Source: Odobenus rosmarus divergens (Eukaryota > Chordata > Mammalia > Carnivora > Odobenidae). Taken from it: DNA of 64,000 nt. Made by a program: the position numbers and the translations under genes. The DNA lies in contig NW_004450483.1 in the NCBI RefSeq assembly GCF_000321225.1, forward strand, positions 646,347 to 710,346, given 5' to 3'. Positions within the stretch are counted from its first letter, which is position 1; every line of letters starts with the position of its first letter. This document shows, in pieces, positions 26,801-38,800 of the stretch. The notes under the pieces are model-generated. The model did no database searches. It was not told the DNA's origin and saw nothing but the letters and a program-made list of their open reading frames with translations.

Positions 26801-29800
26801 CTTCCTTCCTCCCTCCCTCCCTCCCTCCCTCCCTCCCTTCCTTCCTTCCTTCCTTCCTTTTTAAAGATTTTATTATTTGTCAGAGAGAGAGAGAGCATGA
26901 GCACAAGCGGGGGAGTGGCAGGCAGAGGGAGAAGCACGCTCCCTGCTGAGCAAGGAGCCCAAAGCAGGACTCCATCCATGATGATGACCTGAGCCGAAGG
27001 CAGACGCTTAACCGGCTGAGCCACCCAGGCGTCCTTTTTTTTCTTAAGATTTTATTTATTTATCTGAGGTGGGGAGAGAGAGAGAGCATGCAAGTGGGGG
27101 GAGGAGCAGAGGGAGGGGGACAAAAGCAGACTCCATACTGAGCATGAGCCTGATGCAGGACTTGATCCCACAATCCTGAGATCACGACCTGAGTTGAAAC
27201 CAAGAGTTGGATGCTCAACCAACTGAGCCATCCAGGCACCCTACCCCTGGCATTTTCAAAAAGTGTTTCAATATAAATTTTAACATCGTTTTCTATGTAA
27301 TATAAAGGACATAGTTTTTCCTCTGTGTATTTGTGTCCACTTTAAAAAATCCTTTCCTACCCCACGGTCATGAAAGAGTCTCATATTTTCTTCAGAAATG
27401 TTAAGGTTTTGCTTTTATTTTATGGTTTTTATTCACCTAGAATTAATTTGTTATATATGGTGTGAGGTAGGGATGTGTTTTTTCCATATGGATAACCAGT
27501 TATTCCACACTCTTAAAAAGTCTATGTTTTTTTTCAACTGTCATAGATCAAGTTTCCAGGTATCTAAAAGTCTACTTCTGGGTTCTTTATTCTTTTCTTT
27601 TGGTCTGTTTCCATGTCAAAAATGATAATGGTTTTAGGTACTGTAACCGTATATCTTCAGAGTATTTTAAATGGAGTAGGAATATGTGTTTCAGGGAGAC
27701 TAGTTTATCATCAGACCTTATGCCACAATGTGGTTACATGTCCATCAGACTTGGAAGGTGCGTATTGCTTCAGGGGAACTGAAGTCATAGGGTATTAGGG
27801 ATTTGAGCCGGAAGGGAAGGGGAGGGTTTAAGTGTGTGGGAGAGGGTCATCAGATAAGATGAATATGAAGAAATTCAGGAGGAAATGTAATAGATGGACT
27901 CCTTGAATGTTAGAACCAGAAGGGACCTTTGAAGCGACCAGAGACTCTGTGTAGTAGTTCAGCTAAGTGATCAGTCTTTGGAGTCTGACAGACCCGGGTT
28001 TGATCTTCACCAAGATTCTTCACCTCTCTGGATCTTAATTTTAATTTCCTCATCTATAACATGAGGGCAATAATGGCTTTTCCTCATAGGACTCTTGAGA
28101 GGACTAAATCAAGTAGTGCACATAACGGGCTTGGCAATGTCCTGACATGTAGCTGTACAGAAACTAAATGGTAGTTACTTATTACCCTATTTCCTTGATT
28201 CTAGGGCCGACTTCTTTTTCTTTTGCCACATTTTACAATTCTGAAATTAGAACAGGCTTTCCTATCGTTTCCTGTAGTACTTGTTTTTCTTCCCAGATTG
28301 TTGTTTAGAATGTGGGAAACAATATTTTTTATAGGATTTTTTTTTAAAGATTTTATTTATATGAGAGAACATGAGCGGGGTGGGCAGAGGGAGAGAGAGA
28401 AGCAGACTCCCCGCTGAGCAGGGAGCCTGATGCGGGGCTCGATCCCAGGACCCCGAGATCATGACCTGAACTGAAGGCAGATGCTTAACTGACTAAGCCA
28501 CTCAGGCGCCCCGGGAAACAGAATATTTTATAGACTAGGAAAATGGAGCCAACATGCTATACCCAGGATCACCCAGCAAGTTGGTTTGGCCATCCTAGGA
28601 ATCTGCTATTCCTAGAGAGAAGGAAGGAGAAAAAAACCCTTAAGAAAAAATCTTAACTTGGGATGGGGATGGTTTATATGCCATGAGATGCTGTAGGCAA
28701 ACTTTAGTTAGTGTGGGAAATGGAACCTGATGCCTTCCAGAAGAGAGAAGTTGAGAGAGAATCATGTAGAACTACAGATGTCTTTTGTCCAGCAAATGAC
28801 ACCCACCAGGTAGGATGTGGTAGGTTCTGGAAACAGATTTAGTTTCTGCTCCTGGCTCTGCCACTTCTAGTTGTGCAAGCTTGCCCAAGTCGGGTAATCT
28901 CTCTGAACCTCTGCCTCCTTCTCTCAGTGGGGCTCATGATCCTAAGCTGCCCCTGTCACAAGCTGTTGACTTGTGCTGAGCTTTGGGTGAGTTAATCCCG
29001 AGCAGGACTTTGCCATTATGTAAGCACCCAGTGAATGGAAGCTGCTAGTTCTTGCTCCCCAGAGGCACGCCTCTCCCCTCCCACCACCTTGCCTCAGTTT
29101 TACTTGGGATTACTTACTCATTCATTCACCCCCTCCCCTACAGAAATCCTGCACACTCTTCAAAGTCCAACTTCAATGTTATCTCCTGATTCAGACCTTT
29201 TGTCACCCTTCCCACCCTCCCCATTCTCTGTGAGTGTTGCCCAACTTTGGATCTCTCTTGTCTCTTAGGGAGATTTTTCAAATTCTGCCTTATGTAAAGT
29301 GCTTTTCCTGTGTGGTGTGATACACCCCAGAAGACTGCTGACCTTTGAGGGCAAAAGCGTGTCTTAGTTTGGTCAACCCTACAGTCATAGCAAAGAACAG
29401 CATTGTAAAGAAATATGAAATCACATTTAAGCACTTGCTGAGTACCTACTGTGTGTCAAACAGTGCGGTGGTAAGCAGAACAGATAGACTCTGTGCCTTC
29501 CCAGAGCCCACTTCCTATGGCTCCCAACCCTGTCCAGAAACGATGCAGGCCAAGCAGAGAGGTGCCCCTGTGCCCCCGGTCAATTCTGCTTTTGTGACCT
29601 TGCTCATCAGTGTGTGTGACCACAGACCATGGCCTTCTGATGGCACCGCACTGTGTGAGAGCTGGGCTTGGGGAGGTTGGCCTGGCCCCAGTGTTGGCAT
29701 CAAGGCAGGCATGGGAGGGAGGGGCTCCAGAGCGTGTGTGTGCAGGAGGAAGGGACAAGGGCGGGAGATTGGAGAGGCGGTGGAGAACCGCATGGGTCAG

Positions 29801-32800
29801 GTCTCTGCAGCAGGTGGAGGAGGCCGTAGCCCCGGGCCTAGGGCCCCACTTAACTAGCACTGATTCCAAACTCTATGTTCAGGCTCAAGAAAGTGCCCTG
29901 GATGGGGCGGGAGGAGCCTCCGGGTTACGTGAGCTGGGGCTGCCCTGCAGAGCTGGGGGTCAGTATTAATTGGGTCCTGGGGTGCCCGTAAACCCATGGT
30001 GATGACCACTTGGGCCTCAGGCCTCATGCCAGAGCCGGCTACATTTTTCCTTGGAGAAGGTGGAGGACACTGGAAAAACCAGTTAGGGTGTGTGAGGCTC
30101 CATTTTATGTTGCTGTTAAGGGAATGTTGGCTCAGGAGCCCGGAAATGTCTGTTAAAAATCTGGCTTTTTCCGAAAGCTAGAAGTGTTGGTTAGGTACGC
30201 AAGACCCTTCTATGAGTTGCATCTTCCGAGCTGGCAAGTGGGCAGGCCAAGAGTTTGGGGTTTGCGCCTCCTCCCTCTGACGGGAAGGGTGCCCAGCCCA
30301 TCGTCCTGAGGGGGGCGGGGGCTTGGTGCAGCCTTGTGTCTGCTGGGCCTGTCACAGGGGCTGGTGGAAGCTGGGAAGGGCACTGGCTGAGTGGGTATTC
30401 CTGTGCGTGGCCAACCTCATTTTCAGGCTGGGTGGGAGCCATGGGGACGAGCTCTGTGACCTACAGCCCTGTGTCCATTCCGCTCTTCTCCGAGTCCCTA
30501 GGATTCGCGTGGTGTTTTGTGGTAGTTGTTGTCGACCAATATTTGGAATAAATGATTTAATTGCATGTTCTTCACCCATTCTATTATTCATCACAGGGAG
30601 GAGTATATTAGCTTCCTGTGGCTGCTTTAAGAAATTACTACAAACGTGTTGGCTTTAGCACAAAACAGCAGAAGTTTATTCTCCTGTAGTTCCGGAGGCT
30701 AGAAGTCGGAAATCCGGTAGGGCCACGCCGCTTGGCAGGGCTTTAGGGGGGAATCCATTCTCTGCATCTTCCAGCTTCTGGGGGCTCCAGGTGTTCTTGG
30801 CTTGGGTCCCTCCAGTCCCTGCTGATCGCATTGCCTCCTCTCTATACTCCGTGTCTCTCTTACAAGGACACTTGTCATAAGATTTAGGGACCTCCAGATA
30901 ATCCAGGGATATCTCCTCATCTCAGTGTCTTTAATTGCATCTGCAAAGACGCTTTTTCCAAATACAAGATAACATTCACATGTTCTAGAGATGATAATAT
31001 GGACGAATCTTTTTGGGGAATGGGCAGCATTCCACCCACCCCGGGGTGGGGGGGGCCGGGGGGCGGTTAGTCTTTTTCTAATCATGGCTGTTTTCACTAT
31101 TTTAAAACTGCTAGCCACTGGGTTTGTGCTGTTCCTAATTTGTTGGTTGCATTTAAGTTTCATTCATATATATGGGTATGTGTATGTATACATATAAATA
31201 TACATACATATGTGTGTGTGTATATATATATATGGAGAGAGAGATTTTAATATATGTAGATTTCCCTTTTCCCCAATTTTGGTTTCAGAAAGTCCTTCCC
31301 TATTGAGTGTCTGATATGTATGATTCATGTTTGCATAAAACCTTAAGAAAGTTGACTTCAGTCCAGTGGTATCTTGTTTTGATATTTGCTGTGAGGTGAG
31401 TTCCTGCAAAACCCAGGGAGCTCCAAGTTAGGCCTGTAGTGGAGTGAACCGCGCTGTGCCATGGTCAGCCTTCTGGTTTCCATGATGTACCGTATTTACC
31501 TTGGCTGCCACCACTGGGGAAACTGGGGGACAGGTATTCAGGACTATTTTTGTTACTTCTTGTGAGTCTATCCTTATCCTTATCTAAAAATTAAAAAATG
31601 TCAAACAGCCAATCAGATTTACCAATACCATCATTAAATCATTCTCTCTTAATTTGTAAAACATCCTTTATTAAGTTGTGAAATATGTACGGGTGTTTTA
31701 GAGTTGTGGTTACACTTCTTTAATTTGGGGAAGAATTGACATCATTTGATAAATGGTCTTCCTGTCTAGGAACGGGATGTATCCTATTTATTCAGACTAT
31801 ATTTTATTTCCTGATAACAAGTGTAGTTTCCTTCAGGTTATTCATAGATGCAATTCATAGATTCAGTTCTCTCTGTTATGACTGATGAGTCTTTTCCCCA
31901 TGTATATTCTTCAACCAGCTTGTGCTGGTTCTGTGTCACCAAATAGAATCCCCCACACCCTTTAAATACATGAAATTCTTTTAACTTGGGAAAATGCTTT
32001 TCGTTCTGCAATTAGAGACAATGTTTAACAGGCTTTTACTCGTTCCTCTAACCTGCTTTCTGAAAGGGTATGGTCAGTTATTTATTGTAACGTGGATTTG
32101 AGTGGGTGGCTGTGTTCTCCATCCAAGTGAATGGGGGGGGGGCGTCCTTTATAAAATAAAGAACTGTGAAGTTCTGTTCCATAAATTTAACGTTAACTAC
32201 CTTTTATTGAATTCTATTTCTTTGAAAATTGTAGAGGTGCTGTGTCTCGGGGACATGTGATTTGCTCCCTGGGGTGTCCTAAGCGCAACCAGGTTGGGGG
32301 ACAGATGGGGGTGTGCGGCCCAGAGAGCCATCTGAGTTGGCCATGGACTGACTTCTCGCTCTGTCCCTTGGGGCCGTGAGGCCTGGGTGGCCACTGAGGA
32401 GGTCAGGAAGGCCACTGTCTGGGTGAACCCCAGGTCTGAAACTCCTCAGAAATGGAAAATGTCCTGTTAACCCCCTTCTAGGTCAGTCTTATGAAATCCG
32501 GCTGCTGGAGAATCGGAAGCTGGGAGACTTTCAGGATCTGAACACAAAATATGTCAAGGCAAGGCTGCGGGGCCGCTCTCCCTCCTCAGGAGTTGTTGGC
32601 AGGGTGGGGGGGTGTCTGGGGACCTGGGCTTGCTGGGGGTGGGGTCAGGAGTGCCTGGGAGGTTTGGGGAGAGCTCCAGAGTGGGAGTGGGTTCCTGTTC
32701 CTTGGAGCATGCTGTCTTGAATAGCCAGGGGCAAGCTGACGGTGCTAGGAGCTGGAGGGTCCTGGGGTGATGGAACAGGCTCTGGGTTGAACAGACTCAG

Positions 32801-35800
32801 ATTTGAGCCTGGCTTTGCCACTTACTGAACTTTCCTGAGCTTCAGTTGGCTCATCTGCACAAAAAGGTATATAGGTTAGCCATGTATGTAAAGCACTTAG
32901 TAATTCTGGAAAAGAGAGAGTCCTCATTCTCAGTGTCTTGTTATTGGGGTTCTGAGTGGGGAGAAGCATACGGAGCTTGAGAGCTGGGAAGGAAGACTCC
33001 AGCAGGAAGGGTCTTGGTCTTAAAAGGTGGGAGGTTTGCCCCAGTGGGAGTTTTCCTCGGGGGTCCTTCTCGGCCCCACACTTACCTGTCCCTCCACTGG
33101 CCTCTCCTCCCTAGAGCATCATCCGCGTGGTTTTCCACGACCGTCGGCTGCAGTACACAGAGCACCAGCAGCTGGAGGGATGGCGGTGGAGCCGGCCTGG
33201 GGACCGGATCCTGGATATCGGTGAGTCTCCTGGGCCATGAGGGGCCCACGGCACTCTGAGCACATTGGGGTTCTTCCCGGATGCCGTCGGACTCATGTCT
33301 CCATAGGGCACTTTAATACACTCCTGCCCTGGGTGAAATGCTGTGGGGGCTGGCAGACATGCCCATGCCACTAGGCCTGCCCTCGGGGACTTCTAATTCA
33401 AAGGCCTACCATCGGGGATTTCTGGGAAGGCTTTGCAGAGGGTCCTGCCTTAAAGGAGTTTGCGAAGGGAAGCATGGGCATCGCAGAGATGGGCAACAGA
33501 AATTGAATTTTGGGGTCTGAGGCACTGGTCTATGCGTAGTCTTTTATCTCGAACCCTGAGAGCCATTGGGTTTTGGAATTTAGAAGTTAGAATGACAACA
33601 GGGCACGTAGACCCCCTAGTGACAGGTAATGCCTCCCAACAGGCAACCAGGCCCACTAATATTTCTGCAGTAGGGTTAAAATGTTCACCCAAAATGGGAC
33701 AAAGACTCTAAATGGCTTCATGGCAGTTCAAGTTGGGCTTGCTGCCAAATGAGTTATGCAAAACTTAGTTTTCAGGACTTTCGGCATTTCAAATTGTGGT
33801 TAAGGAATTTGGACCTGTAATGAGAGTCCTTCCCTGAATCTTCGGGAGTGGCTGACAATTGCACTTTTGTGTGTGTGTATGTGTGTGCAGATATTCCACT
33901 GTCTGTTGGTATCTTGGACCCCAGGGCCAGCCCGACCCAGCTGAACGCAGTCGAATTTTTGTGGGACCCTTCGAAGAGAGCCTCTGCGTTCATTCAGGTA
34001 AGCGGGAGGGAGGGTGTCCTCGGGGGAGGCCAGAGTTTTGGGGCCTGTATGTTCCTCAAAATAATCCACCCGCGGGGCCCCGACGGGCTCTGTTCTGTGT
34101 TGCAGGGATGCACGTTGTAGGGAATGGGGTATAGGAGTGTGGCTCAGTCACAGAGCTGGCTGGTCCCCAGAGCTAGAAAAGGACTTGGCATGTTGTAGAA
34201 CTCTGTGTGGGTTTTGCTTAACAATATGTAAGCTTGTTACAAAATAAGTATGTCCTCGCATAGATAACATGTAATAAAATTTTTTTCCAGGAGAGTTTCT
34301 TTAATTAAATTAATTATTTGGTGATCAAGCACCTGGTGTGGATCCAGGGGCATGGCGGGGCCGCTGTGCTTCTGGGCTGACACACGCTCTCTCCCTTACT
34401 CTCTCTCCCTTTCCGAGCCTCTTAGTTTTTCCACCTGTCTTATAAATCAGATAATGAACATAAAGTCATTACTGCAGTGCCTGGTCCATAGCAATTGCTC
34501 AGTAAAAGTTAGTGATCTTTTTTTACATAATTACAATATTCTTATTGTATTTTAAAGTTATGATTACAATATTATTGTATTACCACAATAATATATATTA
34601 TTGCAGTAGTATAGTATTACAATAAGAAATATGTTACCCAGTGCCTTTTTCTGTAGCAGGTACTGGTAGCACAGAAACGGTTCTAGCCTCCCGGTCCTGC
34701 TCCTGGCCTGGTCCGAGTGACCGGGACGCCAGGGCCGCTGGGGACAGAGCTATGCAATCTGTAGGATCTGCCAAAGGGGAGGAGGGCGTGAGGGTGGGGC
34801 CGCTGGGGCCCCTGGGCCTGAGCAGTGGCGAGGCGGAGCTGCTCAGGCAGGGCCTCCAAGGTCAAGGGACGAAGGTGGGAGGGCGTGTCCTTTGTAAAGG
34901 GGGCAGGGGGAGGCCGTCGCCCTGATGGGAGTGTGGGTGGCAGAGCGGGGAGGCTGAGGCAGGTGTGCACCTGACGAGGCAGGACGGAAACCTCCATTTG
35001 GCGAGGGGCCCTTGAGGAGTCCAGGGCCTGGCCTCACCCCTCTCCTTGCTACTGGCCCACATTTCCCCTTCCAGGTGCACTGCATCAGCACAGAGTTCAC
35101 TCCCCGGAAGCACGGCGGCGAGAAGGGGGTGCCTTTCCGGGTGCAGATTGATACATTTAAGCAGAACGAGAATGGGGAGTACACAGAGCACTTGCACTCA
35201 GCCAGCTGCCAGATCAAGGTGTTCAAGGTAGGACGTCCTTGCCCCGCTGTGCACGCCTGTGGCCGCCGTGCCCGTGGGGTCCCCGCCCGTGCTAGACAGT
35301 GACAGCCGCGCAAGCCTGGCGTCCCATGCGCCTGGGCCCCCGAGGAGCGTGAGCCCGCACGTCCTGGGCTGACGGGGCCTGCCCGCTGTGGGCGTCCTGT
35401 GCGGGGGCACCTTCTGTCGTGCAGCATCACAGGTGGCTGTGCCCGGCTCTACTTTGTAAGACTGCCAGGACTTGCACGTGTTTAGGTTTTCGTTTTCTTC
35501 CCAAGCGCTTTGTAGTTGGCCACAGATTCTGTAGTTGCCTGTTAGATTCTCCTTAAAAATCAAGTCAAGAGACCCCGTGCGGGAGTCCTGGCCCCAGATG
35601 TTCTTATGGAGGGCCCGAGGCCGTAGAGCTCCCTGTGTTGCGGCCTCCTGCTGGAGAAGGAAGCATGTTTGGAGGCATCTCCTCTCTCTTCCTTCCTGTG
35701 TCCCCCCCTCCCCCGCAGTTGCCTGTTCACTACTTTTCATCTCAGCGGTCTGGACCGATGCATCCTAGACATGGTCGGTGGCTGGTGCTGCAGCCCAGAG

Positions 35801-38800
35801 TCCTGCGTGGCCTGGGGAGATGCAGGGTCGCAGCAGAGCCTGTGGCGTCCACAGGGGTGAGGGAGGGGCGGGCCCCGGCTCAGTTAGCGAGGCCACCCCA
35901 GGTGGGAAGGCACGGGTCGGGGTGGGAGCGTGATTGTCTTTCGTGCCAGAGCGGTAGCACTCTTCAGAAACCTGCTTCGGGACGATGACTCCTGGCAGTC
36001 AAGCCCACCCTAGTTGTTTCCTGTTGCCTCTGGAACAAATGACCACAGGTTTAGTGGCTTCGAGCCACACACATGTATTACCTCTCAGGGCTGGTGGTCA
36101 GAAGTCCGACGAGGCCTCACTGGGCTACAGTCAAGGTGTGAGGAGGGCTGCATTCCTTTCCGGAGGCTCCCTCTCCTTCCCTTTGCCAGCTTCTAGAGGC
36201 CTCTGCGTTCCTCGCCTGTGGCCCGTCCGCCTGTCTTGAGAGCTGGCAAGAGCGCCGGGCTCTTGGGGTCACACGGCTCCAGCCTCCTCTCCCCGCTCCC
36301 TTGCCCACCTTTACCGGCCCCGTGATGACGTCGGGCCCTCTGGGATGCCGCAGGCTCATCTTCCCGCCCCCTTCTCCCACTGCTCGCAGTCCTAATTTTG
36401 CCTGCAGCCTTGGGAGCTGGCAGCCTCAGGGGTCCTGGGGATTAGGACGTGGCCGTTTCTGACGAACACTCCTCCACTGAGCCCGACCACCGGTGCGGTG
36501 GGTGCCGCGGCCTCTGGTCTTCCTTCTTACTGCCCGCTCCGGGATCTCGGGGTGCTGACTTCCCGTGGATGGCCCCACAGCTGCGCCGCCGGATGTCTGT
36601 GCCTGTCCCCGGTCACACCTCTGTCCTCGTCGTGTACACCACATCTGTGGTCCTGCTGGCTGTCCTTGTGCTCAGGTCCGGTGGCATCCAGTGGAATTCC
36701 TGGGGCTCAGAGGCCGCACGGCGCAGCAGGAGAGACGGACAGTGTCTCCCCCCGCCGGAGTGCCTAGGCCTTCCCATGGCCCCCGCCAGCTCCCCTGTCT
36801 GCACCTCGAGGCAGAAGTTCAGGGGTGAGGGCTCCAGGCTTTTGGACCACACACCAGCCATCACGGGAATTGATCCGGAAGCCGCCTTGTCTGAGTGACC
36901 CAAGGAAGGCCTTGGCATCTCCTGCAGGGGCGTAGGGGCCCCAGTCATCTGAAACTGGCTTCTCAGAATGCCTGGGGAGGTGTGGCTACCCCGTGCACCC
37001 AGCCCCAGCACAGAAGCAGTTCAAGCAGTTGCGTGCAAGCGCCAGGCAGAGTCTCAATGACTTGGCTGTCATTCTTCCACCCCAGTCACCCTTGTCATGG
37101 GGAAGCCTCCTGCTTGGCCGGAGCAAGGCTCGGGCTCTGTGGGCGTGGGTGTCAGGGCCTCTGACAGGACAGACAGGACCCCTCTCTGACCAGCCAGCTC
37201 TCCACAGGCCTCACTGGGACAAGTGCCTTCCCCACACGCAGGCTCGCCCTGTGGCCTCTGGACGGGGAGGAAGAGCCTCCTGTTAGGGGCAGGGGCTGGG
37301 GAGCAAGCAGGCGACTGGGGTATAGGTGCTGCGTGCCTGGTGTTTCTCTGAACACCAGATCTGTCATCCCTGTCCCCAGAGGACCCCCTGCAGACCTGCT
37401 TCTGTCTTAACATGGGTATCACATCACCCCGAGGGTGGTCTCCTAAAACGCTCTTGAGCTGGAAATGAAAAGCTGTGTGGCCTGAGGAAGGTGCATTCTG
37501 GGATGAAAGTCCCTGAAGGTGGCAACCCTGAAGGTTGTTTTCACTGATTGCGCACCATGCACGGTCCACTGCATCCACAGGGAGACCGCTCAGTTTGGGG
37601 CTCTGGGGCTGCTTGGAGGCTTAATGTCAGAAACCACCAAGCAGGCTGTGAACTCAGAGGTGATAGTCACAGGATGTCCAGAGCGTCCCAGGAGCAGGGC
37701 TGGTGGGCCAGCCTGGTGGCGACATATACCTGGACATGCTCTCTTGGATTCTTCACCTGGTCAACACTTGCTTCTGCTTCGGGTTTTTGTTTTTGAAGAC
37801 CCCGACCAGCCAGAGCAGGTTCTTCTCCATTCTTGACAAGTCACTTGAGCCTCAGTTTACTTACCTGCAAGTGACAGGAGTAGTAGTGCCTCTGTAAGTT
37901 GCTCACGTTTGCTGGGCGCCCAGCATAGGCCCTGTGAGGTTGGAGGGGTTACCCTGTGTGGGACCTGTGAGCGGGGAGCTGCACGTTAGTCCTGGAGTTG
38001 GGAGGTGGGAGGCCTTCACGATGTGTCCAGGATTTCCCAGCACACAGGTGCAGACCAAACTCCCACCAGCAGCCCTGACTTCTTCCACTTCCTTTGCCCT
38101 CCACTGGTAACCCAAGGCACGCATTGCAATTTGCTGTGGCTCCCAAGGGTTTTGTTCGTGGGCCAGCAGCCCCTGGTAGAGGGGCTGGCATTTCCCCCTG
38201 AGCAGCTGAGTGGCAGGACCCTGTAGCAGGCCGTGAGTTCCCTCAGGTGCGGAAGGGGAGGGGCTCCAGGAGGAGGACCGTGTGCTTGACGCCTGGGAGG
38301 TGAGCGAGGATCCTGCCTGGACTCCTGGGCCCCGGGGAGAGGCCGGGAGCACTCAGGCCTTGGGGACTGTCACCGAGCCCCGGGTCTTTCTCTGACAGCC
38401 GCCTCTGCTCACCTTGGACTAATTGGACTCCTGTGCTCTGCACTTGTAGCCCAAGGGAGCTGACCGGAAACAGAAGACCGACCGGGAAAAGATGGAGAAA
38501 AGAACTGCCCAGGAGAAGGAGAAGTACCAGCCGTCCTACGAGACCACCATTCTCACAGAGGTGAGCTGGCCTACTGCCGGGGTGTGGCCCACCCCCACCA
38601 GCCTTCTGCCAGGAGCAGGATGATGGCGCACTGTTGGTTTAGATTCTTGGGAAGAATGCCCACTGTGGGTAAATGCCTCTTTTGAAAGTGCCCATGAAGT
38701 CGTGGTAGGTTCCCGGGTCCAGAGCTGTGGTTCATGCGATGAGGCCCGGGGGTCGGGACGGCGTTTCCGAAATAACTTCCAGCCTGGTGCTGCCGTTTGC

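Larger units (their letters stand above)
2818..32481 (+). other. Intron 2 of TFCP2L1 (29.7 kb)
   Basis: Donor GTAGCG, acceptor CTTCTAG. No other exon was recognised. The content is mostly retroelements listed separately: antisense L1M fossils, CAN-SINEs, MIR/L2 remnants and one young L1. Stretches where I see nothing recognisable are about 3520-4500, 7755-8560, 12850-13330, 13530-15010, 15660-17190, 18970-19720, 23260-24230, 24400-25180, 28540-28840, 29420-30600 and 32050-32480. Confidence 0.85.
35228..38449 (+). other. Intron 6
   Basis: GTAGGA...CTTGTAG. The first 200 bases are CpG-rich (about 20 CpG by eye). It holds a second copy of the LTR-like repeat at 36013-36470 and a MIR remnant at 37840-37925. 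No other exon was seen. Confidence 0.85.

Noticed and set aside
34843..35430. 195-codon open frame on the minus strand
   Set aside because: It is the antisense shadow of exon 6 plus CpG-rich flanks, without recognisable protein features.
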